Shown one piece after another: positions 8,782-15,224 of a DNA stretch of 39,229 nucleotides (its first letter is position 1; each line of letters opens with the position of its first letter). This DNA comes from Candidatus Levyibacteriota bacterium (GTDB lineage Bacteria; Patescibacteriota; Microgenomatia; Levybacterales; GWA1-39-11), in the NCBI GenBank assembly GCA_030645455.1, contig JAUSNA010000068.1, forward strand, positions 1-39,229, written 5' to 3'. The notes under the pieces were generated by a model that was not told the DNA's origin, made no database searches, and was given only the letters and a program-made list of their open reading frames with translations. A program made the translations under genes and the position numbers.

Positions 8782-9199
8782 TAAAATACGCTAGATAATA
8801 AAAGAAAATTCCCGAAAGAATTGCTACAAACCAAAGGACCAGAAAGGTAAAAGTAATTATTTTGTGTGATTTGAAAAAATTATGCTCGTTTTTGTATTTT
8901 TTCATGGCAACAAGAAGAAATATGACAAGTGCGACAAACATGATAATTGAAAATATTCCATGAAAGGCGGCAACGGCTATATGGAAAGGAGTATGTATAT
9001 GGCTACCCACTTTTGCTTCGTGAGTTAATGCCCTATAAGACATGTAGCTGATATTGAAAAGAGTTTCGTATAAAAGGGTAACAATTGTGAGCTTTTTTAA
9101 AAATTTATTGTGCCTGTAGCCTTGATAAAAAATAGTAAGAACTGCAATAGTTACAAGTATTTCTGTAAGAAGTGTAAAAGTGCTAAAAAGTGGCGGCAT
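8771..9199 (-). CDS. DUF420 (YozB/CtaM-like) membrane protein
   Basis: A 142-aa protein with four membrane helices. The spacing of SYMSYRALTHEAKVG, an HxxxA helix (FHIAVAAFHGIF), a KSHK loop and a final LSGIFFYYL helix matches the DUF420 family. One member (CtaM of staphylococci) is needed to mature heme-copper oxidases. Convergent placement against the cyo cluster supports such a role. The ATG at 9199 was preferred over an in-frame TTG at 9208. An extended -10 (TGaTACAAT, 9212-9220) puts the transcript start about 5 nt before this ATG. The family call is by motif pattern only. Confidence 0.6.
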   Translation of the reverse strand: MPPLFSTFTLLTEILVTIAVLTIFYQGYRHNKFLKKLTIVTLLYETLFNISYMSYRALTHEAKVGSHIHTPFHIAVAAFHGIFSIIMFVALVIFLLVAMKKYKNEHNFFKSHKIITFTFLVLWFVAILSGIFFYYLAYFTNT

Positions 9200-9211
9200 A
9201 TTTATCAAAGA

Positions 9212-9220
9212 ATTGTATCA
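9212..9220 (-). promoter_or_regulatory. Extended -10 for the DUF420-type gene
   Basis: Read on the minus strand this is TGaTACAAT, ending 12 nt before the ATG at 9199, giving a leader of only about five bases. Confidence 0.4.
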
Positions 9221-9271
9221 AATAATAACCTACTTTTACTATCGAAAAAATTTAGCCAAGAGTAAATAATC

Positions 9272-9373
9272 CTATTTTATTTTTCTTCTTCTTTGAAAAC
9301 CTCTCACATAGCTTCCAGTAATAACCACGAATATTATAATTCCTTCAATCAACAAAACTTGTATAGATGGATT
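9272..9373 (-). other. In-frame membrane-anchor-like extension after the glycosidase stop codon
   Basis: Directly after the TAA of the glycosidase gene (9374-9376) the same frame stays open for 33 codons to a TAG at 9272-9274. The extension encodes a run of aliphatic residues (LLIEGIIIFVVITG) followed by a basic tail (QRRRKIK), the form of a C-terminal membrane anchor. It could be the lost end of a once longer protein, a readthrough product, or a tiny separate gene starting at one of the TTG codons. Nothing around the stop looks like a known readthrough signal. Confidence 0.4.
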
Positions 9374-10744
9374 TTATGGTACGAATCTACTATCATCATC
9401 ACGGGTTATATACATGAAATCTCTCTCTTGAGGTCTGCCAATAAACTTATTTCCATTACCCATGCCGTTCATGAAAGGTGACAATATCGGAGTTCCGTCA
9501 GATGTATGCCCCGAGACAATGCCGGTCTGGACCCATGGAGAATTAATATCAAGTTGCATTGCTACGTCTGCTCCAGCTGCTTGAAGACCTCTTGCCAAAC
9601 TTTGTGCAGACATATCATTAGCAGACGCAATCATTAGATTGCCCTCTTTTGTCATGCCTATCGCGGATCTCCACGTTATGAAGGATGTTGATGTAGCGGC
9701 AATTTTACCCCACGTGAATAAGTCTGTATCTTTCTTGACGGCCGGAGTTAGTTCTCCGTCTTTAATCATAAGAGCGCCATTTTGTCTGACAGCAATCATA
9801 TCTTCTGTTCTTGAGGCAAGATCTCCTTCTCCCCAAGCACCCATCTTAATAGACCCGTCTTTAAAAGTTACAACGCTTGCCATGCCTAATTGCAGTGGGG
9901 CATATTCAACCCCATCTAAATACGCTCCCCAGATAAAACGTCCACTGGAATTATAATTTTCCCTAGCGTGGTCTATTTGAAATCCTCCATTCATAACAAC
10001 TAGTAGGTTTGATAAATCATTTGCAGGAACCCGTCCCGGTCCCTTGTCCCCACCTTTACGAGCATCGATTGCTCCACCTACCATATTTAGCCTAATGCGT
10101 CTGCTATCAAAAACTATTACCGATACGTTAGAATACGGACGCGCGCTATCTGGTCTTATAGTGGTTTTTGCCATAAGAAGATCTGATTCCGTAGTTGGCA
10201 AACCGTCAATTGACCATGAACCCTCACCTGCTATTGGGTTTGAAAGGAGTATGTGCGTATCAGGGAGTATAAAGGGCTTAGGTTTTTTGGGTGGTTCTGG
10301 GGGGATAATGATCGGCTCCTCAAAAAACATTTCTTGAGCTCGATATGAATTTGGAGGAGTAAAAATAGGATTTGGAAGTGGTGGTTCATCAACTAGAGGA
10401 GTGTTTACATATTGGATGGGTGTGTCAAATGGCTTTTCGTCAGGACCAAACCCATGGCTATACATGGACCTCGTCTTCCAATCTTCAAACGCAAGATATT
10501 GGCTTTCTAACCACTGGGTTCTTTCTTCTCCTATTATGTCTCGGGAAAATTCTGCGAGAGTGTCTTTGTTGTTCTGACTCAACTTTAACCCTATTCCAGG
10601 AATTGTTAAAGCCAAAATTGGAACGCTTAGTCCCACTGCCCAACGTGTTCTTCTACTGGGAAACGTTTGTTGGGATGCAGATAGTAAAGCTTCTTCAAGT
10701 ATTTCTTCGGGAAGTGGACCACTTCCATGTTCTATAAATTTCAT
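9374..10744 (-). CDS. Membrane-anchored phosphodiester glycosidase (NAGPA) family protein
   Basis: A 456-aa protein with a 32-residue charged N-terminal tail, one membrane helix (about residues 35-55, after RRTR), a Pro-rich linker (residues 110-165) and an outer C-terminal domain. That domain has NAGPA-family landmarks: MNGGF, an RSAIGM segment, and GADVAMQLDINSPW where the family usually reads a Gly-rich LDGGGS. Members cleave sugar-phosphodiester or related exopolysaccharide bonds. It probably acts at the cell surface as a type II membrane protein. The ATG at 10744 is fixed by an extended -10 six bases upstream. A further in-frame hydrophobic segment lies just past the stop codon (see 9272-9373). 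The altered Gly-rich motif makes activity uncertain. Confidence 0.75.
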   Translation of the reverse strand: MKFIEHGSGPLPEEILEEALLSASQQTFPSRRTRWAVGLSVPILALTIPGIGLKLSQNNKDTLAEFSRDIIGEERTQWLESQYLAFEDWKTRSMYSHGFGPDEKPFDTPIQYVNTPLVDEPPLPNPIFTPPNSYRAQEMFFEEPIIIPPEPPKKPKPFILPDTHILLSNPIAGEGSWSIDGLPTTESDLLMAKTTIRPDSARPYSNVSVIVFDSRRIRLNMVGGAIDARKGGDKGPGRVPANDLSNLLVVMNGGFQIDHARENYNSSGRFIWGAYLDGVEYAPLQLGMASVVTFKDGSIKMGAWGEGDLASRTEDMIAVRQNGALMIKDGELTPAVKKDTDLFTWGKIAATSTSFITWRSAIGMTKEGNLMIASANDMSAQSLARGLQAAGADVAMQLDINSPWVQTGIVSGHTSDGTPILSPFMNGMGNGNKFIGRPQERDFMYITRDDDSRFVP

Positions 10745-10750
10745 GAGGTG

Positions 10751-10759
10751 ATTATACCA
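10751..10759 (-). promoter_or_regulatory. Extended -10 for the phosphodiester glycosidase gene
   Basis: TGgTATAAT on the minus strand ends 6 nt before the ATG at 10744, an apparent leaderless start. Confidence 0.55.
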
Positions 10760-10771
10760 AACGTTAGGAAG

Positions 10772-11158
10772 TTAGGAATTTGGTTGGAGGAGGCTCGTGC
10801 GGTTGCCTTCGGAGTCTTCGAACGCAACATATAGTCCTACTCCTTGAATTTCGTGAGGGCCGTTAATAATTTTTCCACCCGCTTCTTTTACCATTTCCAT
10901 GGATTTGTTTATATCTTCGACAGAAATTGTAATAAGAGGATTTTTATGGTCTTCTTCTGCTTGGAATAAACCTCCATTAATCGCACCGGGCTTTGTTGGC
11001 ACCATATTTTCCGTCTCGGTTGTTCCTGCCAGGATGTAATTACTCATTTCAGGCCCTAACATCATCATGTCCCATCCAAAAACTTTTGAGTAGAATTCAC
11101 TTACTCTTTTTCCGTCTTTGTATGGTAATTCAAAATGGACAACCGGACATTTCTTCAT
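10772..11158 (-). CDS. VOC (glyoxalase/bleomycin-resistance fold) protein
   Basis: A 128-aa single VOC-fold protein built of two beta-alpha-beta-beta-beta modules. The first begins VVHFELPYKDGKRVSEFYSKVFGW and the second begins PLITISVEDINKSMEMVKEAGG, with the typical ending VGLYVAFEDSEGN. It resembles the group of small VOC proteins sometimes labelled glyoxalase-like; the substrate is unknown. The ATG is supported by an extended -10 six nt upstream. It lies between two unrelated minus-strand genes, each with its own promoter. Confidence 0.82.
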   Translation of the reverse strand: MKKCPVVHFELPYKDGKRVSEFYSKVFGWDMMMLGPEMSNYILAGTTETENMVPTKPGAINGGLFQAEEDHKNPLITISVEDINKSMEMVKEAGGKIINGPHEIQGVGLYVAFEDSEGNRTSLLQPNS

Positions 11159-11164
11159 AAGTTG

Positions 11165-11173
11165 AGTATACCA
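11165..11173 (-). promoter_or_regulatory. Extended -10 for the VOC gene
   Basis: TGgTATACT on the minus strand ends 6 nt before the ATG at 11158. Confidence 0.5.
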
Positions 11174-11206
11174 CCGGATAATTCAAGCAACAAGCAAGGT
11201 GTGTAT

Positions 11207-11275
11207 AGAGAATATAATGATTCTCTGGGGGGATAAATGTCGGGGGAAATTTCTTACAAAATGGTGGCATTTATC
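11207..11275. other. Two inverted repeats between the VOC and orphan genes
   Basis: AGAGAAT (11207-11213) pairs with ATTCTCT (11220-11226), enclosing ataatg. GATAAATG (11232-11239) pairs with CATTTATC (11268-11275), the latter reaching the stop codon of the 269-aa gene. On the minus strand the second could end that gene's transcript, though the loop is 28 nt and no clear U-run follows. A plus-strand 14-codon frame after a G-rich run (11236-11280) is too short to call. Confidence 0.3.
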
Positions 11276-12084
11276 TACTGAGAGCTCTTATGAAGTTCTG
11301 CTTCTGCAAGAAATGCATTTCTTGTGTCTATAATTCCTCCAAAAAGGGCTTCTTTGTAAGGGGTTTGGTTTGCGCTGTATTTTCTAGGAAGCTTCCATAG
11401 TCCAGCGCTGCCTGCCACTTTATAAAAGTTTGGTTCCACTTTTGGAAATTGTTTTATCATTTCTTTATCAACTATACGTTTTAACGCACTAATGTTTGTT
11501 TTTGAGTCACTTACTGCGCCCTTTTCAATTGTTTGAGTGGCGAATTCTTTGGGGTTTTCTTTGAAAAGTGTTCTCCACTGATCAATTTGGGCCAATAGGT
11601 CCGGGTATTCAGTCAGATCCATGTCTTTTGCCTTATCAATTGCTGCATTTGTTACAATGGGAAGTGCACCGCCTTTTTCCCGGGCAGATCTTTTCAAAGC
11701 TTCAAACATGGCGATAAACCCGGTTTCATATAGAAAAGCCGCGCTTGAATTTTCCGGGTCGGCTCTTCTTATTCTGTTCTTGTTGTCTTGAAGAAACCGA
11801 AGCAAGGGAATTTGTTTGTCTACCCTTCGCGAAGCGATGGCATCTTCTACGGGGATTTTTTCTACGGCTGATTGAAGATGATCTATGAGGGTGGACCTCT
11901 CCGCTTCATATGTGTCATCTCCTCCCAGGTCGGAAATATATTGTCGATGAAATTCAGATGCTCCTGATTGAAAAAGCTGGGGTAAAAAATCCTCAAGCCC
12001 TATTGCCGCAGTTGGGCTGATGGGTGTCACGTCATAGACCGTTCTTGTCTCCTCTGTTTCTGTTGAATCATCAAATTCGCTCAT
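11275..12084 (-). CDS. Hypothetical soluble protein, 269 aa
   Basis: Not recognised. The product is hydrophilic and mostly helical with no membrane segment or signal peptide. An acidic, Thr/Glu-rich N-terminal stretch (residues 1-20) precedes a DYAP-free helical core, and a C-terminal part contains KLPRKYSANQTPYKEALFGG. The ATG at 12084 was chosen over an in-frame TTG at 12099 because a perfect TATAAT sits 6 nt before it, and the TTG would lie within that promoter. It is flanked by small genes of unrelated families and could be a lineage-specific protein. Confidence 0.6.
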   Translation of the reverse strand: MSEFDDSTETEETRTVYDVTPISPTAAIGLEDFLPQLFQSGASEFHRQYISDLGGDDTYEAERSTLIDHLQSAVEKIPVEDAIASRRVDKQIPLLRFLQDNKNRIRRADPENSSAAFLYETGFIAMFEALKRSAREKGGALPIVTNAAIDKAKDMDLTEYPDLLAQIDQWRTLFKENPKEFATQTIEKGAVSDSKTNISALKRIVDKEMIKQFPKVEPNFYKVAGSAGLWKLPRKYSANQTPYKEALFGGIIDTRNAFLAEAELHKSSQ

Positions 12085-12090
12085 GAGATG

Positions 12091-12096
12091 ATTATA
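12091..12096 (-). promoter_or_regulatory. -10 box of the 269-aa orphan gene
   Basis: TATAAT on the minus strand ends 6 nt before the ATG at 12084. It overlaps the TTG codon at 12099-12097 region, which argues against that longer start. Confidence 0.5.
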
Positions 12097-12134
12097 CAAA
12101 TTCTTTTGTAATAAGTTACACCCATTTGATTATT

Positions 12135-12434
12135 TTATATAGAAACACTAACGGTAATTGTAATTGTTTGTCCTATAGAGATTGCCTCTTTTTGTCTCAC
12201 TTCTTTTTTGATGGGAAGAAGATAACTCCCTCCCTTTTCGGGGAATATGGAGGTTTTCCAGGAGGTAATTCCAACTTTTACATTTACTGGAATTGATCCA
12301 AAACCTCTTCTTGGCCACGGCCAATCTTTTTTAATTTCATCTGCGTCTTTCTTTTCAATTGTTGCAAAATGCCAAGATCCCTTTCCCTGCCATTCCCAAA
12401 CGCGGGCTTTTATAGTGTAAGGTTCGCTTTTCAT
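12135..12434 (-). CDS. DUF1905 domain protein
   Basis: A 99-aa protein that matches the small DUF1905 family through WEWQGKGSWHFATI at the N-terminus, then RRGFGSIPVNVKVG and SWKTSIFPEKGGSYLLPIKK, ending in a GQTITITVSV strand. The fold is a beta barrel; the function is not established, and larger relatives carry a YdeI-like domain that is absent here. Its ATG overlaps the stop codon of the upstream 57-aa membrane protein (ATGA), so the pair is an operon. Confidence 0.8.
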   Translation of the reverse strand: MKSEPYTIKARVWEWQGKGSWHFATIEKKDADEIKKDWPWPRRGFGSIPVNVKVGITSWKTSIFPEKGGSYLLPIKKEVRQKEAISIGQTITITVSVSI

Positions 12435-12604
12435 TTAGACTTTTTCCAGAAGTAATAAATAAGTGGAATAATCATCACGCTTGCAATTAAAATTGCATAC
12501 TCACCAAAAAAAGAGGGCTCCTCACCTGTTGTGATATCATCAAGTGCAAGCCAGTCTAAAATCAAAACAATAATTACACCACTTATTAGAAATGCCCTCT
12601 TCAT
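12431..12604 (-). CDS. Small two-helix membrane protein, 57 aa
   Basis: A short frame from ATG at 12604 (another in-frame ATG lies at 12610) to TGA at 12431-12433. The product has a hydrophobic helix (residues about 4-18, ending in ILDWLALDD), an acidic loop (TGEEP) and a second helix (YAILIASVMIIPLIYYF) with a KKSK tail. The stop overlaps the ATG of the DUF1905 gene by the ATGA pattern, good evidence that it is real and translated. Function unknown. No clear promoter or Shine-Dalgarno site was seen; it may be read from the DoxX-like gene upstream. Confidence 0.65.
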   Translation of the reverse strand: MKRAFLISGVIIVLILDWLALDDITTGEEPSFFGEYAILIASVMIIPLIYYFWKKSK

Positions 12605-12632
12605 GAACATTAAATATTTCTAAAGAAAATAT

Positions 12633-13013
12633 TTATTTAGATCCCTTTTTAGCTTTGCTGATTAATAGGAATAATGCTAAGGGAGCAGCCCAGTTGGCCC
12701 ATCTTTCGATAAAATCCCAAACCGGCAAACCCACAAGCGGACGAACAAGCGCTGTCCAAAATCCCCAAAAAACCATCCAAAGCAATACGGGACGCATTGG
12801 TTTCCACAACACAAGTATAGCCAGTAACACATCTACTGCTCCCACGAGCATGATAAAAGATCCAGCCGTGCTTGCGTCTAGACCAGTAAGCTGTTGTGTC
12901 CATTTTATCCAATCTGATTTTTGTTGTAAGGCAAAAACGCCGTGGCCCAAAAACTCTCCCGCAACTCCAATTCTCAAAACCCAATTTATATCAAGATATT
13001 TTTCTAATTTCAT
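12633..13013 (-). CDS. DoxX-like four-helix membrane protein
   Basis: A 126-aa protein with four membrane helices, an N-terminal LRIGVAGEFLGHGVFAL helix and a second helix GSFIMLVGAVDVLLAILVLW, the pattern of the DoxX/SURF4-like small membrane family. Function is unknown here; relatives take part in thiosulfate oxidation or thiol stress in some bacteria. The ATG is preceded by GAGGTGA about 8 nt upstream, one of the few clear Shine-Dalgarno sites in the window. Confidence 0.65.
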   Translation of the reverse strand: MKLEKYLDINWVLRIGVAGEFLGHGVFALQQKSDWIKWTQQLTGLDASTAGSFIMLVGAVDVLLAILVLWKPMRPVLLWMVFWGFWTALVRPLVGLPVWDFIERWANWAAPLALFLLISKAKKGSK

Positions 13014-13255
13014 ATATAATTCACCTCGCTTTCTCTACCTATATTAAATTAATACCATTTCTTGCCCAAAGACAAGATGACAAATCATGGCATATTTTTA
13101 AAAGCTGTGGTAATAGAGGTTTTTGTAAAAATTAATGTGAGTTACCCTAACCCATAATAGCTGTATAAACTACGGGTAAGAGTGTGACAAGCGGTAAACT
13201 AAATATTTGGAGAATTTATTTTGGGGATTGTGGGCTAAGTCAGATTAAAAGGAAT

Positions 13256-13396
13256 CTAGTCCTTTTTTCTCTTTCCTTTGAACCCTCGCTTTTTAGCCAA
13301 TGCATCAAGCATAGCCTCTTTTACTGCGAGTCTTTTCTTTGTTTTTGGAGAGCGGACCTTTCCTCTTTTGCCAACTCCCGTTGCTCTTTTTGCCAT
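13256..13396 (-). CDS. Very basic 46-aa protein
   Basis: A 46-codon frame from ATG at 13396 to TAG at 13256-13258. About 20 of the 46 residues are Lys or Arg, with the pattern KRATGVGKRGKVRSP, then a short amphipathic helix (AVKEAMLDALAKK) and a GKRKKD end. A perfect TATAAT sits 7 nt before the ATG, which strongly favours this strand over a plus-strand frame covering the same bases (13184-13420). It looks like an RNA- or DNA-binding small protein, such as a ribosome-associated or nucleoid peptide, but I do not recognise the family. Confidence 0.6.
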   Translation of the reverse strand: MAKRATGVGKRGKVRSPKTKKRLAVKEAMLDALAKKRGFKGKRKKD

Positions 13397-13403
13397 ATTT
13401 GTG

Positions 13404-13409
13404 ATTATA
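13404..13409 (-). promoter_or_regulatory. -10 box of the 46-aa basic protein gene
   Basis: TATAAT on the minus strand ends 7 nt before the ATG at 13396. Confidence 0.55.
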
Positions 13410-13492
13410 TACTATTTTGAGCGTAAATTCTAGTGAATGTACATCAATGGAATTAAACATGTTTTTATAACAAAGTGCTTGCATCCCAGGTG

Positions 13493-13498
13493 TATAAT
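13493..13498 (+). promoter_or_regulatory. -10 box of the CBS protein gene
   Basis: TATAAT ends 9 nt before GTG at 13508. This makes 13508, not the in-frame upstream codon at 13475, the likely start. Confidence 0.55.
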
Positions 13499-13507
13499 GG
13501 GACTAAC

Positions 13508-13969
13508 GTGAAAGTAAAAAATATTTTCAAGAAGAAATTTGTAAGCACTACTCCCAATGCCACAATTTACGAAGCTGCAAAAATAATCTTTGGAGAACAC
13601 CACAGTGGCCTTCCGGTTGTTGAGGGAAAATACAAGAAATTAGTGGGATTTATAACTGAGCAGGATATAACATCAGAGATGTTTCCGAGTATTAAGGACA
13701 TTATGGAGGATTATGTTCATGAAAGAGATTTTGAGGCAATGGAAAAGAAAGTGATACCCGTTCTTGCAAAAAAAGTTAAGGACGTTATGAGTAAAAGAGT
13801 AATATATATTCATCTCGAAGACCCGATATTAAAAGCCGAATCTGTCATGAAAATTAAGGATGTGAGTAGGCTTCCTGTTGTTGATGATAAAAAACACGTT
13901 CTTGGAATTGTTTCAAAGGGAGATATCTTTAGAGCCCTTGTAAGCCCCAAAATCAGAGGATTTAAGTAA
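13508..13969 (+). CDS. Two-CBS-domain protein
   Basis: A 153-aa protein made only of a CBS pair. CBS1 (about residues 5-55) contains FVSTTPNATIYEAAKI and GLPVVEG...LVGFITEQDI. CBS2 (about 90-148) contains VIYIHLEDPILKAESVM and RLPVVDDKKHVLGIVSKGDI. Such pairs bind adenosine nucleotides or SAM and sense energy state. No catalytic domain is attached, so it probably regulates a partner in trans. The GTG start is chosen from the -10 position. It converges on cspA, with a long hairpin between the two. Confidence 0.85.
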   Translation: MKVKNIFKKKFVSTTPNATIYEAAKIIFGEHHSGLPVVEGKYKKLVGFITEQDITSEMFPSIKDIMEDYVHERDFEAMEKKVIPVLAKKVKDVMSKRVIYIHLEDPILKAESVMKIKDVSRLPVVDDKKHVLGIVSKGDIFRALVSPKIRGFK

Positions 13970-13985
13970 ATTCAGTAAAGGAAAG

Positions 13986-14022
13986 CACATAAAAACCCTA
14001 CATGATGCAAGGTTTTTATGTG
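13986..14022. terminator. Bidirectional hairpin between CBS and cspA genes
   Basis: CACATAAAAACC (13986-13997) pairs perfectly with GGTTTTTATGTG (14011-14022), a 12-bp stem with a 13-nt loop between convergent genes. A second inverted pair, GAAAGCACA (13981-13989) and TGTGCTTTC (14035-14043), encloses it and shares four bases, so two alternative folds compete. The U-rich part lies within the stem rather than after it, so this is not a textbook intrinsic terminator. Confidence 0.55.
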
Positions 14023-14050
14023 ACTTATTAGGTCTTGTGCTTTCAATAAG

Positions 14051-14260
14051 TTAAACTTGTTCTGCAAGTTTAACATTTTTTGCGCTTTGGCGGCCATTTT
14101 CGCCATCCTCAACGTCAAAAGTAACGCTTGCTCCTTCGGAAAGTGCGTCAAAAGTTACGCCTACTAAAGCTGAAGAATGAAAGAAAAGATCTTTTTCCTG
14201 TCCTTCGATGGAAATAAATCCAAACCCTCTATCCGTTTTTTTCTTAATTGTACCTGTCAT
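14051..14260 (-). CDS. cspA: Cold-shock domain protein (CspA family)
   Basis: A 69-aa single cold-shock domain, an OB fold that binds single-stranded RNA and DNA and melts RNA secondary structure. RNP1 is RGFGFI (residues 12-17) and RNP2 is LFFHSSA (about 27-33); ENGRQSAKNVKL closes the domain. The ATG at 14260 gives the family length. An upstream frame start at 14296 would cover the promoter and RBS. Unlike most genes here it has a leader of about 20 nt with a strong GGAGG 10 nt before the ATG, fitting high expression. Confidence 0.92.
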   Translation of the reverse strand: MTGTIKKKTDRGFGFISIEGQEKDLFFHSSALVGVTFDALSEGASVTFDVEDGENGRQSAKNVKLAEQV

Positions 14261-14270
14261 AATTTTTATA

Positions 14271-14293
14271 CCTCCTTCCACTACCCCATTATA
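14271..14293 (-). promoter_or_regulatory. cspA promoter -10 and Shine-Dalgarno
   Basis: TATAAT on the minus strand (14293-14288) is followed by a short leader with GGAGG (14275-14271), 10 nt before the ATG. This is one of the few leadered genes in the window and a useful contrast to the leaderless ones. Confidence 0.6.
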
Positions 14294-14296
14294 CAT

Positions 14297-15224
14297 TTTA
14301 AGTCACTAATTAACTAATTAGAGAGAATCCTAGCCTCTCGGATTATTGACCCTTTTTTTAGTGTTTCAACATCATCTAGTGCTTCATCTTTTGTTGCCAT
14401 GTTGTTCACGCGCACTTCCACGTTCAATTTATAGAGTATTGCTGATTATTTCTAAATCTTCAATATGTAGCTAGTATTTTATCTATGCACAGTTTGTTGC
14501 ATTATTTTTGAGTTGTGTTGACCCGTGTTGCTAATGTTTCCAATTCCAACATTAGCTTTGGTTAGAGCCATAATGAAGAGCATCATATAAATAAGGCCAA
14601 CTACAAGCAAGAATTTAGTGCTTCTCGTAGTCATTTTTGTTATTAAATTTTCAATCATATGTTTTTATATTTAGGCTGTGCTACAACTTGCTTATATTTT
14701 TTTATCTTACTCTCGAAGATAGCACTGTCCAAAAATCATGTAGAATGCTGCGGGTGTACAGTTTAAATGGCCAACTTTTTGAAACGTGCTTTTCAATATT
14801 CAAGTTGTCCCAGATATAGTGGGTTTGTAGGTTGACTCCAGGAGACAGTTGTCCTTGCTGGAGTGAGTTTTTTGTCAAAGCTTGACTAATATTCATATCT
14901 GTTCCAAGTTGGGGCAGGCAACAAATATTAGTTGTTAATAAATCTACTGCCTGCCTCGGCTTAGGTTGATATCATTGTATTCTTATATATTATCTTCTTC
15001 AGCAACGTAGATTTCCTTTATTTAGTGATCTGAATCGCACGAAGTACTAAATAGCGTACATATAGGACAGCTTTTTTAAATTAGTAATCAAAGTAATTTA
15101 TTATTCAGCGAAAACATCCAAAATAAGTAGTTATAAAGTTGCAAGCATATCATCGTCTTGTTCACAACAGCATCATATTTAACCACCAGACACAATATTT
15201 ATGTTGGGGATAAAGGTAATAGGC
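14297..15224. other. Long stretch without a convincing gene, several hairpins
   Basis: About 930 AT-rich bases in an otherwise packed region. A minus-strand frame ends near 14312 and includes an ATG at 14400 followed by 27 more codons (MATKDEALDD...); a 64-codon minus frame spans 14702-14896. Neither has a promoter or recognisable family, and both may be gene remnants. Inverted repeats: ACTCCAG/CTGGAGT (14835-14841, 14858-14864) around GACA/TGTC, followed on the plus strand by gagTTTTTT; and GGCAGGCA/TGCCTGCC (14913-14920, 14948-14955) around ACAA/TTGT. I saw no tmRNA, SRP or RNase P RNA signature. Confidence 0.5.

Noticed and set aside
11236-11280. 14-codon plus-strand frame after a G-rich run
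   Set aside because: Too short, no conservation evidence, and it overlaps the inverted repeat at the end of the 269-aa gene.
13184-13420. Plus-strand frame of 78 codons
   Set aside because: It is antisense to the 46-aa basic protein, which has a perfect -10 at the right distance. The plus-strand product has an unnatural Cys/Phe/Ser-rich composition.
14637-14819. Plus-strand 60-codon frame in the gene-poor stretch
   Set aside because: No promoter or Shine-Dalgarno, and a Phe/Leu/Cys-rich composition typical of AT-rich noncoding DNA.
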